Assembly (NCBI GenBank): GCA_023423335.1
Contig: JAFAFU010000061.1
Location: 1 to 22,357, forward strand
DNA length: 22,357 bases
Origin: Bacillota bacterium
GTDB taxonomy: Bacteria; Bacillota; Clostridia; Lachnospirales; Lachnospiraceae
Direction of reading: 5' to 3'
The position numbers and the translations under genes were made by a program. Under the pieces are notes generated by a model, which was given only the letters and a program-made list of their open reading frames with translations, did not search any database and was not told where the DNA came from. Positions 1 to 7,802 of this stretch are shown in pieces; positions within the stretch are counted from its first letter, which is position 1; the number at the start of each line of letters is the position of its first letter.

Positions 1-35
1 TTTTTTAATTGCGCTAAATTTAAGCAAAAATTCTA

Positions 36-292
36 ATGTGAGTAACATTGTGAGTAACAATTATATAAATTAATTATTACCACAATAAAAATCAGAGGTT
101 TACATCCAAAATGCTTCTAATGATCGAAAAGAATCAGATTTGTTAAATATTATAAATTGTTATAAAAATAAAATACTTAGCCTTACTCAATACACCCTCT
201 TACATTAACTGCCGTAAATTATCGTCTGATTGCATTAAATGGATATGTGAGTAAGATTGTGAGTAACAAGCTTTCGACACTTCGTTACTCAC
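36..292. repeat. gtgagtaac repeats upstream of the integrase (possible integrase arm sites or operator)
   Basis: A 25-bp unit at 36-60 recurs at 245-269 with one mismatch (position 46 against 255). Each copy itself holds two tandem gtgagtaa units 12 bp apart. An inverted copy, gttactcac, lies at 284-292, and a partial inverted copy (ttactca) lies near 182-189. Clustered short direct and inverted repeats beside an integrase gene are typical of arm-type binding sites for tyrosine recombinases, but an operator controlling int is equally possible. The repeat is seen directly; its role is inferred. No att core could be identified because the other prophage end is not in the window. Confidence 0.6.
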
Positions 293-297
293 AACCT

Positions 298-1509
298 ATG
301 CTAAATGATACCAAGATCAAACAATTAAAACCAAGAGATAAAATGTACAGGATGGCAGATCATTCTGGACTATGTATTGAGGTGCGTCCGAATGGATCAA
401 AGCACTGGCGTTTTCGTTATCGTTTTCTCGGGAAAGCATCAATGTTAAGTCTTGGTGAATACCCGGTTGTAAGTCTGGCTACTGCCCGTCAAAAAACCAT
501 AGATCAAAAAACACTATTGGACCAGAATATTGATCCAGCTAAATATCGACTTGAGGAAAAGGAACAAGCTAAACTTAAGTCAGAATCTACATTTAAGGAT
601 ATTGCCCTTGAATGGTATGAAGTAAAGAAAAATAAAAGGTCTGAATCGTTTAGGCTTACCGTAGAGAAAGCTTTTGCGCGTGATTTATTTCCTGCATTTG
701 GCAGTAAAGATTTAAAAACAATTACTCCGCATGATGTGCTCAGAATGCAGAAAGATACGATTAAGCGCGTATCTAAGCAGATGAATCATGGTACTGGTGA
801 AAGCACGGCTATTCGAAATCGCCAACTTGTGAATTCAATCTTTAACTACGCTATAGCCAATCTGCGCTGCGAAAGCAATCCAGCAATATCACTTGGCCAA
901 ACCGTTGAGCGCCCTCCAAAGCAAACCGCTAGACCTTTAACGAGTGATGAAAAATCACGTTTTAATAGTGCGCTAAAAAACAGTCGATCTACTGAAATGG
1001 TTAAAAATTCCATACTCCTTTTATTATATTCAATGATGCGATCTATTGAAGTTTGTCGATTGCGTTGGGAGTGGGTTGATTTTGAAAATAGATTAATCAC
1101 CATACCACCAGCAACAAAAGAGCAGCTGGATCAAGGTGAGCGAAACATCAAAATGAACAGAACTCATTTGGTGCCAATTAGCGATCAAATTTTTAAAATT
1201 TTAGAGAGTCAAAAACTACAATCAAATGATGAATATGTGTTTTGCTCAGTCTTTAATAAATCAAAAATAATTAACAAAACCACCATAAATCGAGCGCTTG
1301 GATCTATGGGTTTTGAGTTTACAGCACACGACTTTCGAGCTACAGCATCAACATTGCTTCATGAGGCCGGATATAGCTCAGAATGGATAGAATTGCAGCT
1401 TGCGCATGTAGATAAAAATGCCGTTCGTGGCACATATAATCACGCTCAAAATTTAGAAGAGCGTAGAAAAATGATGCAAGATTGGGCTGATATGGTTGAT
1501 AGTTGGTAG
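298..1509 (+). CDS. int: P4-type tyrosine integrase
   Basis: Site-specific recombinase that would integrate and excise the prophage. Numbered from ATG 298 (403 aa), residues 1 to about 85 are the arm-binding DUF4102-type domain (start MLNDTKIKQLKP, then GLCIEVRPNGSKHWRFRYR). About 95-200 is the helical core-binding domain and about 210-390 the catalytic domain. Catalytic residues visible are R248 (in MMRSIEVCRLRW), H344 and R347 (HDFR), H370 (LAHVD) and nucleophile Y380 (TYNHA). The frame is open back to a GTG at 247. I prefer ATG 298 because the family normally begins with this motif and because the 17 extra residues would be encoded by a repeat that also occurs in non-coding DNA at 36-60. 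Neither start has a strong ribosome binding site. The gene points into the prophage, so the attachment site should lie to its left. Confidence 0.95.
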   Translation: MLNDTKIKQLKPRDKMYRMADHSGLCIEVRPNGSKHWRFRYRFLGKASMLSLGEYPVVSLATARQKTIDQKTLLDQNIDPAKYRLEEKEQAKLKSESTFKDIALEWYEVKKNKRSESFRLTVEKAFARDLFPAFGSKDLKTITPHDVLRMQKDTIKRVSKQMNHGTGESTAIRNRQLVNSIFNYAIANLRCESNPAISLGQTVERPPKQTARPLTSDEKSRFNSALKNSRSTEMVKNSILLLLYSMMRSIEVCRLRWEWVDFENRLITIPPATKEQLDQGERNIKMNRTHLVPISDQIFKILESQKLQSNDEYVFCSVFNKSKIINKTTINRALGSMGFEFTAHDFRATASTLLHEAGYSSEWIELQLAHVDKNAVRGTYNHAQNLEERRKMMQDWADMVDSW

Positions 1510-1517
1510 GTGAATTT

Positions 1518-1742
1518 ATGATCGTCATGAAGAAAAATAAAAAATATCTCTGTTATGTAAAACAAGAAGATGATTTGGATTATTGGGAATTATCAGAAGT
1601 GAATTTTGTAGATCAATCGGGCTGGCATTGGACCAGTGATTATGAGAAAGCTAAGTATTTTATGAGCGTTCGGGATGCTGATATTTTTCTAGCTAAGAAG
1701 AAAGGTGAGTTTTGGGAAGGTGTGGAGATTGTAAACGAATAA
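1518..1742 (+). CDS. small protein of unknown function next to the integrase
   Basis: A 74-aa soluble, charged protein with many aromatic residues (YWELSE, GWHW, EFWEGVE) and no membrane segment. I do not recognise the family. The frame opens at 1503, but the ATG at 1518 is preceded by aggtg at a good distance and is the better start; ATG 1527 is also possible. It begins only 8 bp after the integrase stop and reads the same way, so the two are probably co-transcribed, with the endonuclease gene following after about 60 bp. The position suggests prophage accessory cargo, perhaps a modulator or partner of the endonuclease, but nothing in the sequence shows that. Confidence 0.7.
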   Translation: MIVMKKNKKYLCYVKQEDDLDYWELSEVNFVDQSGWHWTSDYEKAKYFMSVRDADIFLAKKKGEFWEGVEIVNE

Positions 1743-1800
1743 TAATCTAAATATTATCATCAAGATTTTTCTTAATAATGACCAAAAAGCGAAATATATT

Positions 1801-2664
1801 ATGAGTAAAAATACAGGAAAAGCTTACGAATTATTTGTACAGTCCCTATATCAAGCGATATTACAATCTGAATTATTATCTGGGCAAAAAAATATAGAAG
1901 TTGAAACCAATAAGCTATTAGTTGATAAAAATGGTACTGAGCGTCAATTTGATATCTATTGGGAGTATAGCTTAGGTGGATTTTTATATAAAACAGTCAT
2001 CGAATGCAAAGACTACGCTAGCAAAATATCAATAGATAAAATTGATTCATTACTTGGAAAACTTCAAGATTTTCCTGAATTAAGGGGAGTTTTTGCAACA
2101 AAAGTCGGTTATCAGTCTGGTGCTGAAATAAAAGCAAATAATAATAATATTGAGCTTCTTATTGTAAGACAACAGAATGACAGTGACTGGGAGGATGAGG
2201 ATGGAACACCATTAATTCGTGAGATTAATATTGGAATGACAGTAATTCATCCCGCCAGAATCACTGGATTTAATATTTTTATGCCTAAAGAAACAGAACA
2301 CAAAACCCCATTAAGTTTATCAGGAATGAATAACGAAATAATAATTATAAATGAAGATACAAATGCAAAGTTTTCGATGTTTGACTTACAACACATTTTA
2401 TTGGATGACCATAAAAATGAATCAGGTATCTTTGAAAAAGTATGTAAATTTAAAGGAAAAATTATAACTGCAGATCAAGAAGTTGATATTTTAGGCTATA
2501 AGGTTTCCTATATCATACCTAAACCTAGTAAAGACAATATTCTAATAGACTATTCGGAGAAACTAATCGGGGTCATTGAATATCTAAGTCAAGGAAGAAA
2601 AGCAATTGTATTTGATGATCATATTAGATATGAAAATAAAAAAATTTTAAACAAATCCACATAA
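1801..2664 (+). CDS. Mrr-like PD-(D/E)xK restriction endonuclease family protein
   Basis: A 287-aa protein with a restriction-endonuclease fold in its N-terminal third: an early helix with E10 (GKAYELFVQSLY), then RQFDIYWE with D51, then TVIECKDY giving the E68-x-K70 catalytic pair. The following KIDSLLGKLQDF and GVFATKVGYQSGA segments resemble the rest of an Mrr_cat-type core. Residues about 130-287 form a second domain I cannot assign, possibly for target recognition. Family knowledge suggests cleavage of foreign, perhaps modified, DNA. No methyltransferase gene is adjacent, which fits a type IV-like or nucleotide-independent defence nuclease. Visibly A+T-rich, it sits between int and the end of the lysis module, a common place for phage-borne defence genes. 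The activity and target are inferred. Confidence 0.75.
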   Translation: MSKNTGKAYELFVQSLYQAILQSELLSGQKNIEVETNKLLVDKNGTERQFDIYWEYSLGGFLYKTVIECKDYASKISIDKIDSLLGKLQDFPELRGVFATKVGYQSGAEIKANNNNIELLIVRQQNDSDWEDEDGTPLIREINIGMTVIHPARITGFNIFMPKETEHKTPLSLSGMNNEIIIINEDTNAKFSMFDLQHILLDDHKNESGIFEKVCKFKGKIITADQEVDILGYKVSYIIPKPSKDNILIDYSEKLIGVIEYLSQGRKAIVFDDHIRYENKKILNKST

Positions 2665-2672
2665 AAATATAT

Positions 2673-2692
2673 AAGCCCTCACATGAGGGCTT
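2673..2692. terminator. intrinsic terminator between convergent operons
   Basis: Perfect inverted repeat aagccctca / tgagggctt with a 2-bp loop, followed by TTTT on the plus strand and by a T/A-rich tract on the minus strand. It lies 9 bp after the endonuclease stop, and the stop codon of the Rz1-like gene (2679-2681) lies inside it. It can therefore end both the rightward integrase-cargo transcript and the leftward late operon. Confidence 0.85.
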
Positions 2693-2969
2693 TTACAATT
2701 GCACCATGTCGTGCCTTACAGTCATTGTATTTAGCAACCGTATCAACCGACCAAAGCATTAAAGCCTTACCCTGCCCCGACTCAAGTTGTTGCAGATCTG
2801 CGCATGGCTCAAGGAGGTTTGCTGGCACCACTGGCGATAAGTGAGTTGAGTTGCTGCACGCCGTCACTGTCAAAGCAGTCATTGCGATAAACAGGCCGCT
2901 CAATGATTTTTTGAACTTCACGCGTGATAGTTTCGACTTGTACTCGCTGTTCTGATTTAAGTGTTTCAT
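2679..2969 (-). CDS. Rz1-like outer-membrane spanin lipoprotein
   Basis: A 96-aa small lipoprotein expected to act with the overlapping Rz-like protein to disrupt the outer membrane in the last step of lysis. There is a basic segment (VKFKKS), a hydrophobic stretch (GLFIAMTALTVTA) and a lipobox VTAC with C38 as the predicted lipidated cysteine, leaving a mature protein of about 59 aa. The gene starts inside the Rz gene in another frame and extends past its end, the standard nested Rz/Rz1 arrangement. The frame opens with a GTG at 2978; I prefer ATG 2969. The N-terminal segment before the signal core is longer than usual, so a later start is not excluded. Confidence 0.85.
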   Translation of the reverse strand: MKHLNQNSEYKSKLSRVKFKKSLSGLFIAMTALTVTACSNSTHLSPVVPANLLEPCADLQQLESGQGKALMLWSVDTVAKYNDCKARHGAIVKALM

Positions 2970-3180
2970 AGTCTGCACTTGCCTTATTAATTAGATTTTG
3001 TTTTTCAGCTAAAGCCTTCAAGTGCTTTTGCTCTATCTCTTGAATTTTGGTCGTGCATTGTTCTGCGGCTTTTTTAATCTTTCCAGACAAATGATTGGTA
3101 TATGCAATCTGCCCTACCCATAAAAAGAAAAAGACCGCAATTGCGATCCAGTGTTTGTATTTCCAAAGTAGTAGTGGCAT
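2809..3180 (-). CDS. Rz-like inner-membrane spanin
   Basis: A 123-aa i-spanin. One N-terminal membrane segment (residues about 11-28, HWIAIAVFFFLWVGQIAY) is followed by a long periplasmic helical region rich in K, E and Q (about 33-90) and a short C-terminal region with RPVYRNDCF. It would bind the Rz1-like lipoprotein and bridge the envelope. It starts immediately after the endolysin stop (the coordinates abut) and its 3' part overlaps the Rz1-like gene in another frame. Its membrane-segment codons also form a terminator-like hairpin (see 3121-3148). Confidence 0.9.
   Translation of the reverse strand: MPLLLWKYKHWIAIAVFFFLWVGQIAYTNHLSGKIKKAAEQCTTKIQEIEQKHLKALAEKQNLINKASADYETLKSEQRVQVETITREVQKIIERPVYRNDCFDSDGVQQLNSLIASGASKPP
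3121..3148 (-). terminator. terminator-like hairpin inside the Rz gene
   Basis: On the minus strand, a GATCGC / GCGGTC stem with an AATT loop is followed by TTTTTCTTTTT. It overlaps codons for the membrane segment (IAIAVFFFL). The structure is clear, but Ala/Ile codons followed by Phe codons can create it by chance. Confidence 0.4.
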
Positions 3181-3687
3181 CTAGTTCACTCCCATGCATT
3201 TGTTATAGCGCTCAACTTGTCGAGTCCACACGCCATAACAATTGTTTGACCGCACCGAGCAATCACGCTTTGCAACAAACTTCCACTTCAATAATGAATC
3301 GCAAGCAGCCTTGTACTGCCCTGCCTTCAGGTTGCGTAGCATTGAAGATGAGCGCCAGTTGGCTGCACCGAAGTTGTATGCAAAGTCTAAAAATGTGTCG
3401 TACTCTACTTGAGATAGTTTCACGCCTTCCAGCGACTTTCGAAATGCAATCTCATCTTTAGACACGTGCGCTTTTGCCCATTCTTGAGCGGTCTTGCGCG
3501 TGATTGGTGGATCAGTCATTTTGATTGGCTTACCACCTGGTTTAGTAGTAGATCCAATGCCCTGTGTTACAACCCCACCGCTATCTTTATAGGGTTTTGC
3601 TGAGTAACCTTCATACTTTTCTAAACCCACAAAAAAAGCAGCCGAAGCTGCTAATCCATACGTCCAATATTTAGTCTTGTTTTGCAT
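3181..3687 (-). CDS. phage endolysin, GH24 lysozyme with N-terminal signal-anchor
   Basis: A 168-aa muramidase that would cleave peptidoglycan. The T4-type catalytic pattern is intact and correctly spaced: E26 (KYEGYS), D35 (YKDSGG) and T41 (VVTQGIG). The C-terminal half shows the usual FLDFAYNFG and GVWTRQVERYNKC blocks. Residues about 7-22 form a weakly hydrophobic, Ala/Gly/Phe-rich segment without a cleavage site, as in signal-arrest-release endolysins that are exported by the Sec system and activated when the membrane is depolarised. The frame opens at ATG 3696, but ATG 3687 has ggtg at a better distance. The start overlaps the end of the holin gene by 17 bp and the Rz gene follows directly, giving a holin-endolysin-Rz-Rz1 cassette. 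Confidence 0.93.
   Translation of the reverse strand: MQNKTKYWTYGLAASAAFFVGLEKYEGYSAKPYKDSGGVVTQGIGSTTKPGGKPIKMTDPPITRKTAQEWAKAHVSKDEIAFRKSLEGVKLSQVEYDTFLDFAYNFGAANWRSSSMLRNLKAGQYKAACDSLLKWKFVAKRDCSVRSNNCYGVWTRQVERYNKCMGVN
3631..3652 (-). terminator. terminator-like hairpin inside the endolysin gene
   Basis: On the minus strand, an AGCAGC / GCTGCT stem closes a TTCG tetraloop and is followed by a run of T. This is the textbook shape of an intrinsic terminator, yet it lies within codons for the Ala-Ala-Ser-Ala-Ala-Phe-Phe part of the signal-anchor. The structure is seen; whether it stops RNA polymerase is not known. Confidence 0.5.
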
Positions 3688-3949
3688 TGCATTCACCGTT
3701 TAATTTCTGCATTTCAAGCTCATGCAACTCTTGTTCGCGCTTATCTTTGCGTTTTTGGAACTGGCGATTAGATAGGAAATTCATCAAACTTATTAATAAG
3801 CCAGCCAAACCTATTCCGATACCAATCAAAAAACCCCAATCAAGTGCGGCTGCCCATGAAACCAGAGTTACCCCCGTACCTGTTGCTGTTGTCACTTTTC
3901 CTGCAATTGCAGCTGATGTTTCTGCCACCGCTGCTGTCGTTTCAGACAT
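3671..3949 (-). CDS. holin
   Basis: A 92-aa membrane protein just upstream of the endolysin gene. The N-terminus (about 1-32) is rich in Ala and Thr and may be a weak membrane segment. The clear membrane helix is about 39-60 (GFLIGIGIGLAGLLISLMNF). The tail is highly charged (RQFQKRKDKREQELHE), as is usual for holins. The frame extends upstream to 4033 inside the fibre gene, but the ATG at 3949 has a strong agggggaaac ribosome binding site and gives a typical holin length. It would form membrane lesions that time lysis. The exact holin class cannot be fixed from sequence alone. Confidence 0.85.
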   Translation of the reverse strand: MSETTAAVAETSAAIAGKVTTATGTGVTLVSWAAALDWGFLIGIGIGLAGLLISLMNFLSNRQFQKRKDKREQELHELEMQKLNGECNAKQD

Positions 3950-3972
3950 GTTTCCCCCTAAATTTTGGTAAT

Positions 3973-3993
3973 AAAAAAGCACCTGGAGGTGCG
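3973..3993 (-). terminator. intrinsic terminator after the fibre gene
   Basis: On the minus strand, GCACCT / AGGTGC with a 2-base loop is followed by six T. It sits directly after the fibre stop and before the holin ribosome binding site, so it separates tail from lysis genes. Coordinates are good to about one base. Confidence 0.75.
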
Positions 3994-4995
3994 TTATAAA
4001 ACTGGATATGCTTCGTGAATCGGTGGCTTCCATTCATTATTATCTTGATCAACCCCGATAATTTGAACTAAATCATTAGGGCTTATTGGTTTTGAGAAAC
4101 CATAAGACCCAAGACTATCTGTTATCGACTCATCAATCAGACATCCTGTTTTTTTATCGTATAATCTAACCTTTTTGTTTGCGGCTAGTGAGTTGTCTGG
4201 GTTCAATAGAGTTCCAGCAATATTGTATAACACGGGACTGCTTGGAGGTAAGTCTCCATTAGTTCCGATTGCGAGACTATCAATTACACGACCCTCAATC
4301 CAACTCGATAAGGCCAAACCGATATACCCCTCCGATGGCAAGCTAGTAGTATTGTAATTAATACCCCATGTTGTCGGCTCTGTCACATCGCTCATCCACG
4401 ATTTTACTTTAATGTTATTTCCAACAACTTTTATTCTTAAATTAAAAAAGTAACGATGTCTACTGCTTTCTGCGCTAATGTCGAGGTATGTGCCGCTTGT
4501 TGTCGCTGCGTTTGATGACGTATGCCCAGCGGAATATAAGCGCATTGTGCGTGCAACAACTAAGTCTGTATGCGCAACATTGCCACCTGTAAATACAACA
4601 CCACCCTTACTAAAGTCTGTAGTTGCAGTTGAATCATATTCGACTGATGGCAAGCGAAATGCAAAACCAAAACCAGCGCTATAAGACGATATTTGCCCCC
4701 ACTGAGCCATTCTTGAAGCTCGTCCTGATATTAATGCTTCAAAATCTCTGACTTTTTGCTTTAAAAGAAAACGTATTTGGGTTTTTGAGTTATTGTCTGT
4801 GGCAACCCCGGCATTATTAATTGGATTTAACTGCAAACACTTTTTATTGCGCAGGTAGTCAAAAATTGTATCTGCCGATAACATTTCAAAGTCTGTTCTA
4901 TCGTCTCCTGCTTTCACAATAAAATCAGAAAACTCATAATTATTCTCAAGTTTAAATGGCTCAACCGAGCCAAAATCATAAAAATATTGAGCCAT
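3994..4995 (-). CDS. tail fibre / receptor-binding-like protein
   Basis: A 333-aa protein encoded right after the tail tip gene (5-bp gap), the usual place for a fibre or tip-associated protein. Residues about 1-250 are rich in aromatic and beta-forming segments, with YIGLALSSW and RYFFNLRIKVVGNNIKVKSW suggesting a concanavalin-like or laminin-G-like beta sandwich. Residues about 258-333 look like a carboxypeptidase-regulatory/Ig-like beta domain (IAGTLLNPDNSLAANKKVRLYD, then DSLGSYGF). Such domains are common at the ends of phage tails and may contact surface sugars or proteins. The receptor cannot be predicted. The start has aggatt at a suitable distance. It is followed by a terminator hairpin. 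Confidence 0.75.
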   Translation of the reverse strand: MAQYFYDFGSVEPFKLENNYEFSDFIVKAGDDRTDFEMLSADTIFDYLRNKKCLQLNPINNAGVATDNNSKTQIRFLLKQKVRDFEALISGRASRMAQWGQISSYSAGFGFAFRLPSVEYDSTATTDFSKGGVVFTGGNVAHTDLVVARTMRLYSAGHTSSNAATTSGTYLDISAESSRHRYFFNLRIKVVGNNIKVKSWMSDVTEPTTWGINYNTTSLPSEGYIGLALSSWIEGRVIDSLAIGTNGDLPPSSPVLYNIAGTLLNPDNSLAANKKVRLYDKKTGCLIDESITDSLGSYGFSKPISPNDLVQIIGVDQDNNEWKPPIHEAYPVL

Positions 4996-5000
4996 TTTTT

Positions 5001-7802
5001 TTAATCCTCGAATTTTAATACGACATTATTGCCGATTGGTCTAGTGTAAGGTTCTGTAAATTTCAGTTGATTAACCGCTGATTCAACTACAAAGTCATGT
5101 ACAAATTTTTTCATGCACTCATACCCATCTCTAGTTGAAATAATTTCAAGTCGAACATTGAGCGCTGTAAATTCATCTTGATCAATAATGATCGAATTCA
5201 GCTCTGTTGTTTTTGTAACAAGTAGCTCATTTGCTGAGTTGTATAAATTCACAATGTACGAAACACCGGTTTCTACAGTCACATCTGCATCGAACCACCC
5301 CAAAATCTCCCCACCGGTTTGCTGTAATCGATTTCTATGCGACCACGTGAGATTTATGTTCCCACGCACTAAAGAAGGCCAATACTCGCCGTTAATTTTC
5401 ACGTTGGCTGGTGGGTACGGGCGATATGCTTCACCACTCAATGTGATTGAATGTGTAGTAGCCAGCGCAGCCGAAAGCTGCGCCGAGCTGGTATTTGTCA
5501 GTACTTTCGCATTCACGATTTCACCTGCGTAGTAGTCAGTATTGTCTACCGCAAGCCATTGATCGCAGAAATACAGCCGCGCCTCTGCTGCATGTAGCGC
5601 AGGAACAGTGCCAAGCACGCCGCGTTTCACCGTGACTGTATTTGCGACAAGATCAATTGCGGTAACAGCAAGCTTTTCGTCATCAAGCAACAACCATTCA
5701 TTTAGTTCAATCAAATCAAGATCTGTGCTGTCTTTAATTGAAAGTACAGTCTGCATGCGGTCAATACCGGCACTTAAAAGCGCAGATGGACAATAGTCCA
5801 ATGTTGCTTTTGTGCTATAGCTTCCCTGCCCAGTTTGCACATCCGCATTAATTGAATTGCGCTGATGCCGCGCCGCAATCACAGCAACTTTTGAAAGCGT
5901 TGGATCAGCAGCAAGCTCCACATTCACTTCTGACTCGCTTGCTAATTGCACAGCATCAAAATACGGCAGCTCAATCACACGGACAGTTGGATTGTCTTGC
6001 GGTGGCTGAATTGCAGGGTTTTCTACAGGTGGCACATATGGTGCTACCGAGTTCATCGGCGTGCTGAATACATCCTCAATCGCTTCAATTTTCACACTAA
6101 GATCGTGTGCATCTCCGTAATCGATTGCCTTAACACGCATGATTGAGCCCACAACACCATGAACACCCCAATTCCATGTAAATGCATCACCAACTGACAG
6201 CTTGCGGCCAAAATCGGGATGCACTTCATTCAATGTGACCACTTTCAGTGGGCTAGAAAGCGAATGTAAATCACGCTCCGCTGCTTTATATGCGGTTTGT
6301 TCATTTGTAAAACCGTCATATTTAACAGGCTTATTCACTAAGCCATTTTGTGCGATGCGGGCTGGATCATGCGCCGATGTGGTTGCATTCTTTCCAGTTT
6401 CTTTATTCCAATATGTCACGGTGACTTGGTTTACTTGCTCTGCTGCAGTACGAATTTCGTAATCTGAAATTGAACGCACATTGGACTCATCTAGCACAAC
6501 CAAAGATTCTGCTTCATAGTCATCACGAATCAGTTTTAGCGTCCATTTGTTTGTTTTTTTATCAACAAAACAAGACGCATCAATGTGCTCGCAAATCAGA
6601 TTAATAATGTTTTGAATCTGCCCCTCATCATCAAAAACAATGCTCATATACATGTCTTCAATTTTTAAGACACGCCAAGCTTCAAGGAATGAATCTTTAT
6701 CAAGCATTGATTCAGGTTGACCTAATCCCCACTGGGCATTTGTGATGCAGAGCCATAACATGTCAGCTGGATTCATATCTGGTTCACCAGTGCGAATACC
6801 AAACCACGCTTCTTCATTAATTAATGTAGACCCATCATCAGTCCAAATCCACGGACACAACAATCCGCCACCTAGCTTGACATCTTCACGTACCCAATTG
6901 TCTTCCGGTGTATTGTCTAAACTTGACAAAGCAATATGGTGTGGTAAATCAGCATTGTTGGCGCTCGCAATAAACTGAGTGTATAAACAAAAATGCTTAA
7001 CCCAACTAGAAGCTAGCTGGGCTGTGTATGTATGCTCTTCTGTTACATCCCTTCCATCTGCAATAATGACAAATGTATTGCGCGTCGCTTCTGCGTTTTT
7101 AGAAAAAAATGAATACCCTGTGCTCATCATTTCTGTAAATGAATTGCCACCCACTTGGTCTTTATATGCAATAAAATCCCCAAATTCACCCGCATCACTG
7201 ACCTGAAAATCAATAAAATCTTTATAGGTCACAGTTGCGTCAAATGCGATAATGCGAACATTTAAAACACAGTTGTAGTAGGTTTCTTTAAAAAAAACCA
7301 AGGTATTAACAATGCTTGAAAGTGTATTCTTTAAGCGCACAAAGTCTTGCATTGATAGTGATTTTGAGCAGTCAAAAGCAAATACAAAATTTGAAGGAAC
7401 ATTGGTGATATTAGAGTTAATGCCGCCAACATGTGAAATGCGGTATTTCCAATCCTTCATGTAGTTTTGATTGCCGATGTAGCCCTGCTTCCAAACAAAA
7501 GAACTAACGCCACGGTACGCAGGTACATTCCCCTTACCTAAAACCGACTCAAGATATGGGTCAGGCTTTTGATCTGGTGTGCCGATGTAATAGTTGAAAT
7601 TGCCTGCAACACCACCACCAGAGTCATCACCACCAAACAAGTGAGGCTTTGAAATTCTACTAGATTCATTACCCACCCCGCCGTACCATGCTTCTTTATC
7701 TTCCACCCAAATTCTGCGCAGATATGCACCCGCATGTGCAAGCACGGCATGGAATCCGACAGAATATTTATACCCAACTGTCTGTTTCTTTCCGCTGCTC
7801 AT
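5001..7802 (-). CDS. tail tip protein (J-like) with a von Willebrand factor A-type domain
   Basis: A 933-aa central tail tip protein, expected to cap the tail and engage the host. Residues about 138-300 look like a VWA domain: FVFAFDCSKS supplies the DxSxS motif (D144, S146, S148), T223 lies in GGNSFTEM and D249 in IIADGRD, together a complete MIDAS metal site. Residues about 400-600 match the phage-tail_3-like core (ASCFVDKKTNKWTLKLIR, VNQVTVTYW, AYKAAERDL). The remaining C-terminal part (about 615-933) looks like beta-rich, fibronectin-like modules. The start overlaps the preceding 73-aa gene by 35 bp and has aggtggaag upstream. The order hub, small proteins, tip, fibre is normal for siphovirus tails; the VWA-like module is the odd part. 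I am sure of the tail tip role and fairly sure of the VWA call. Confidence 0.88.
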   Translation of the reverse strand: MSSGKKQTVGYKYSVGFHAVLAHAGAYLRRIWVEDKEAWYGGVGNESSRISKPHLFGGDDSGGGVAGNFNYYIGTPDQKPDPYLESVLGKGNVPAYRGVSSFVWKQGYIGNQNYMKDWKYRISHVGGINSNITNVPSNFVFAFDCSKSLSMQDFVRLKNTLSSIVNTLVFFKETYYNCVLNVRIIAFDATVTYKDFIDFQVSDAGEFGDFIAYKDQVGGNSFTEMMSTGYSFFSKNAEATRNTFVIIADGRDVTEEHTYTAQLASSWVKHFCLYTQFIASANNADLPHHIALSSLDNTPEDNWVREDVKLGGGLLCPWIWTDDGSTLINEEAWFGIRTGEPDMNPADMLWLCITNAQWGLGQPESMLDKDSFLEAWRVLKIEDMYMSIVFDDEGQIQNIINLICEHIDASCFVDKKTNKWTLKLIRDDYEAESLVVLDESNVRSISDYEIRTAAEQVNQVTVTYWNKETGKNATTSAHDPARIAQNGLVNKPVKYDGFTNEQTAYKAAERDLHSLSSPLKVVTLNEVHPDFGRKLSVGDAFTWNWGVHGVVGSIMRVKAIDYGDAHDLSVKIEAIEDVFSTPMNSVAPYVPPVENPAIQPPQDNPTVRVIELPYFDAVQLASESEVNVELAADPTLSKVAVIAARHQRNSINADVQTGQGSYSTKATLDYCPSALLSAGIDRMQTVLSIKDSTDLDLIELNEWLLLDDEKLAVTAIDLVANTVTVKRGVLGTVPALHAAEARLYFCDQWLAVDNTDYYAGEIVNAKVLTNTSSAQLSAALATTHSITLSGEAYRPYPPANVKINGEYWPSLVRGNINLTWSHRNRLQQTGGEILGWFDADVTVETGVSYIVNLYNSANELLVTKTTELNSIIIDQDEFTALNVRLEIISTRDGYECMKKFVHDFVVESAVNQLKFTEPYTRPIGNNVVLKFED

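Noticed and set aside
247..297. GTG start of the integrase at 247
   Set aside because: It would add 17 residues encoded by repeat DNA also found upstream in a non-coding place, and the family normally begins at the MLNDTKIK motif.
1..297. tRNA or other host attachment gene at the left end
   Set aside because: No cloverleaf, CCA end or recognisable host gene fragment could be found in the left 300 bases.
5188..6462. Several rightward open frames opposite the tail tip gene
   Set aside because: All are antisense to one continuous, recognisable 933-codon gene and have no motif or start signal.
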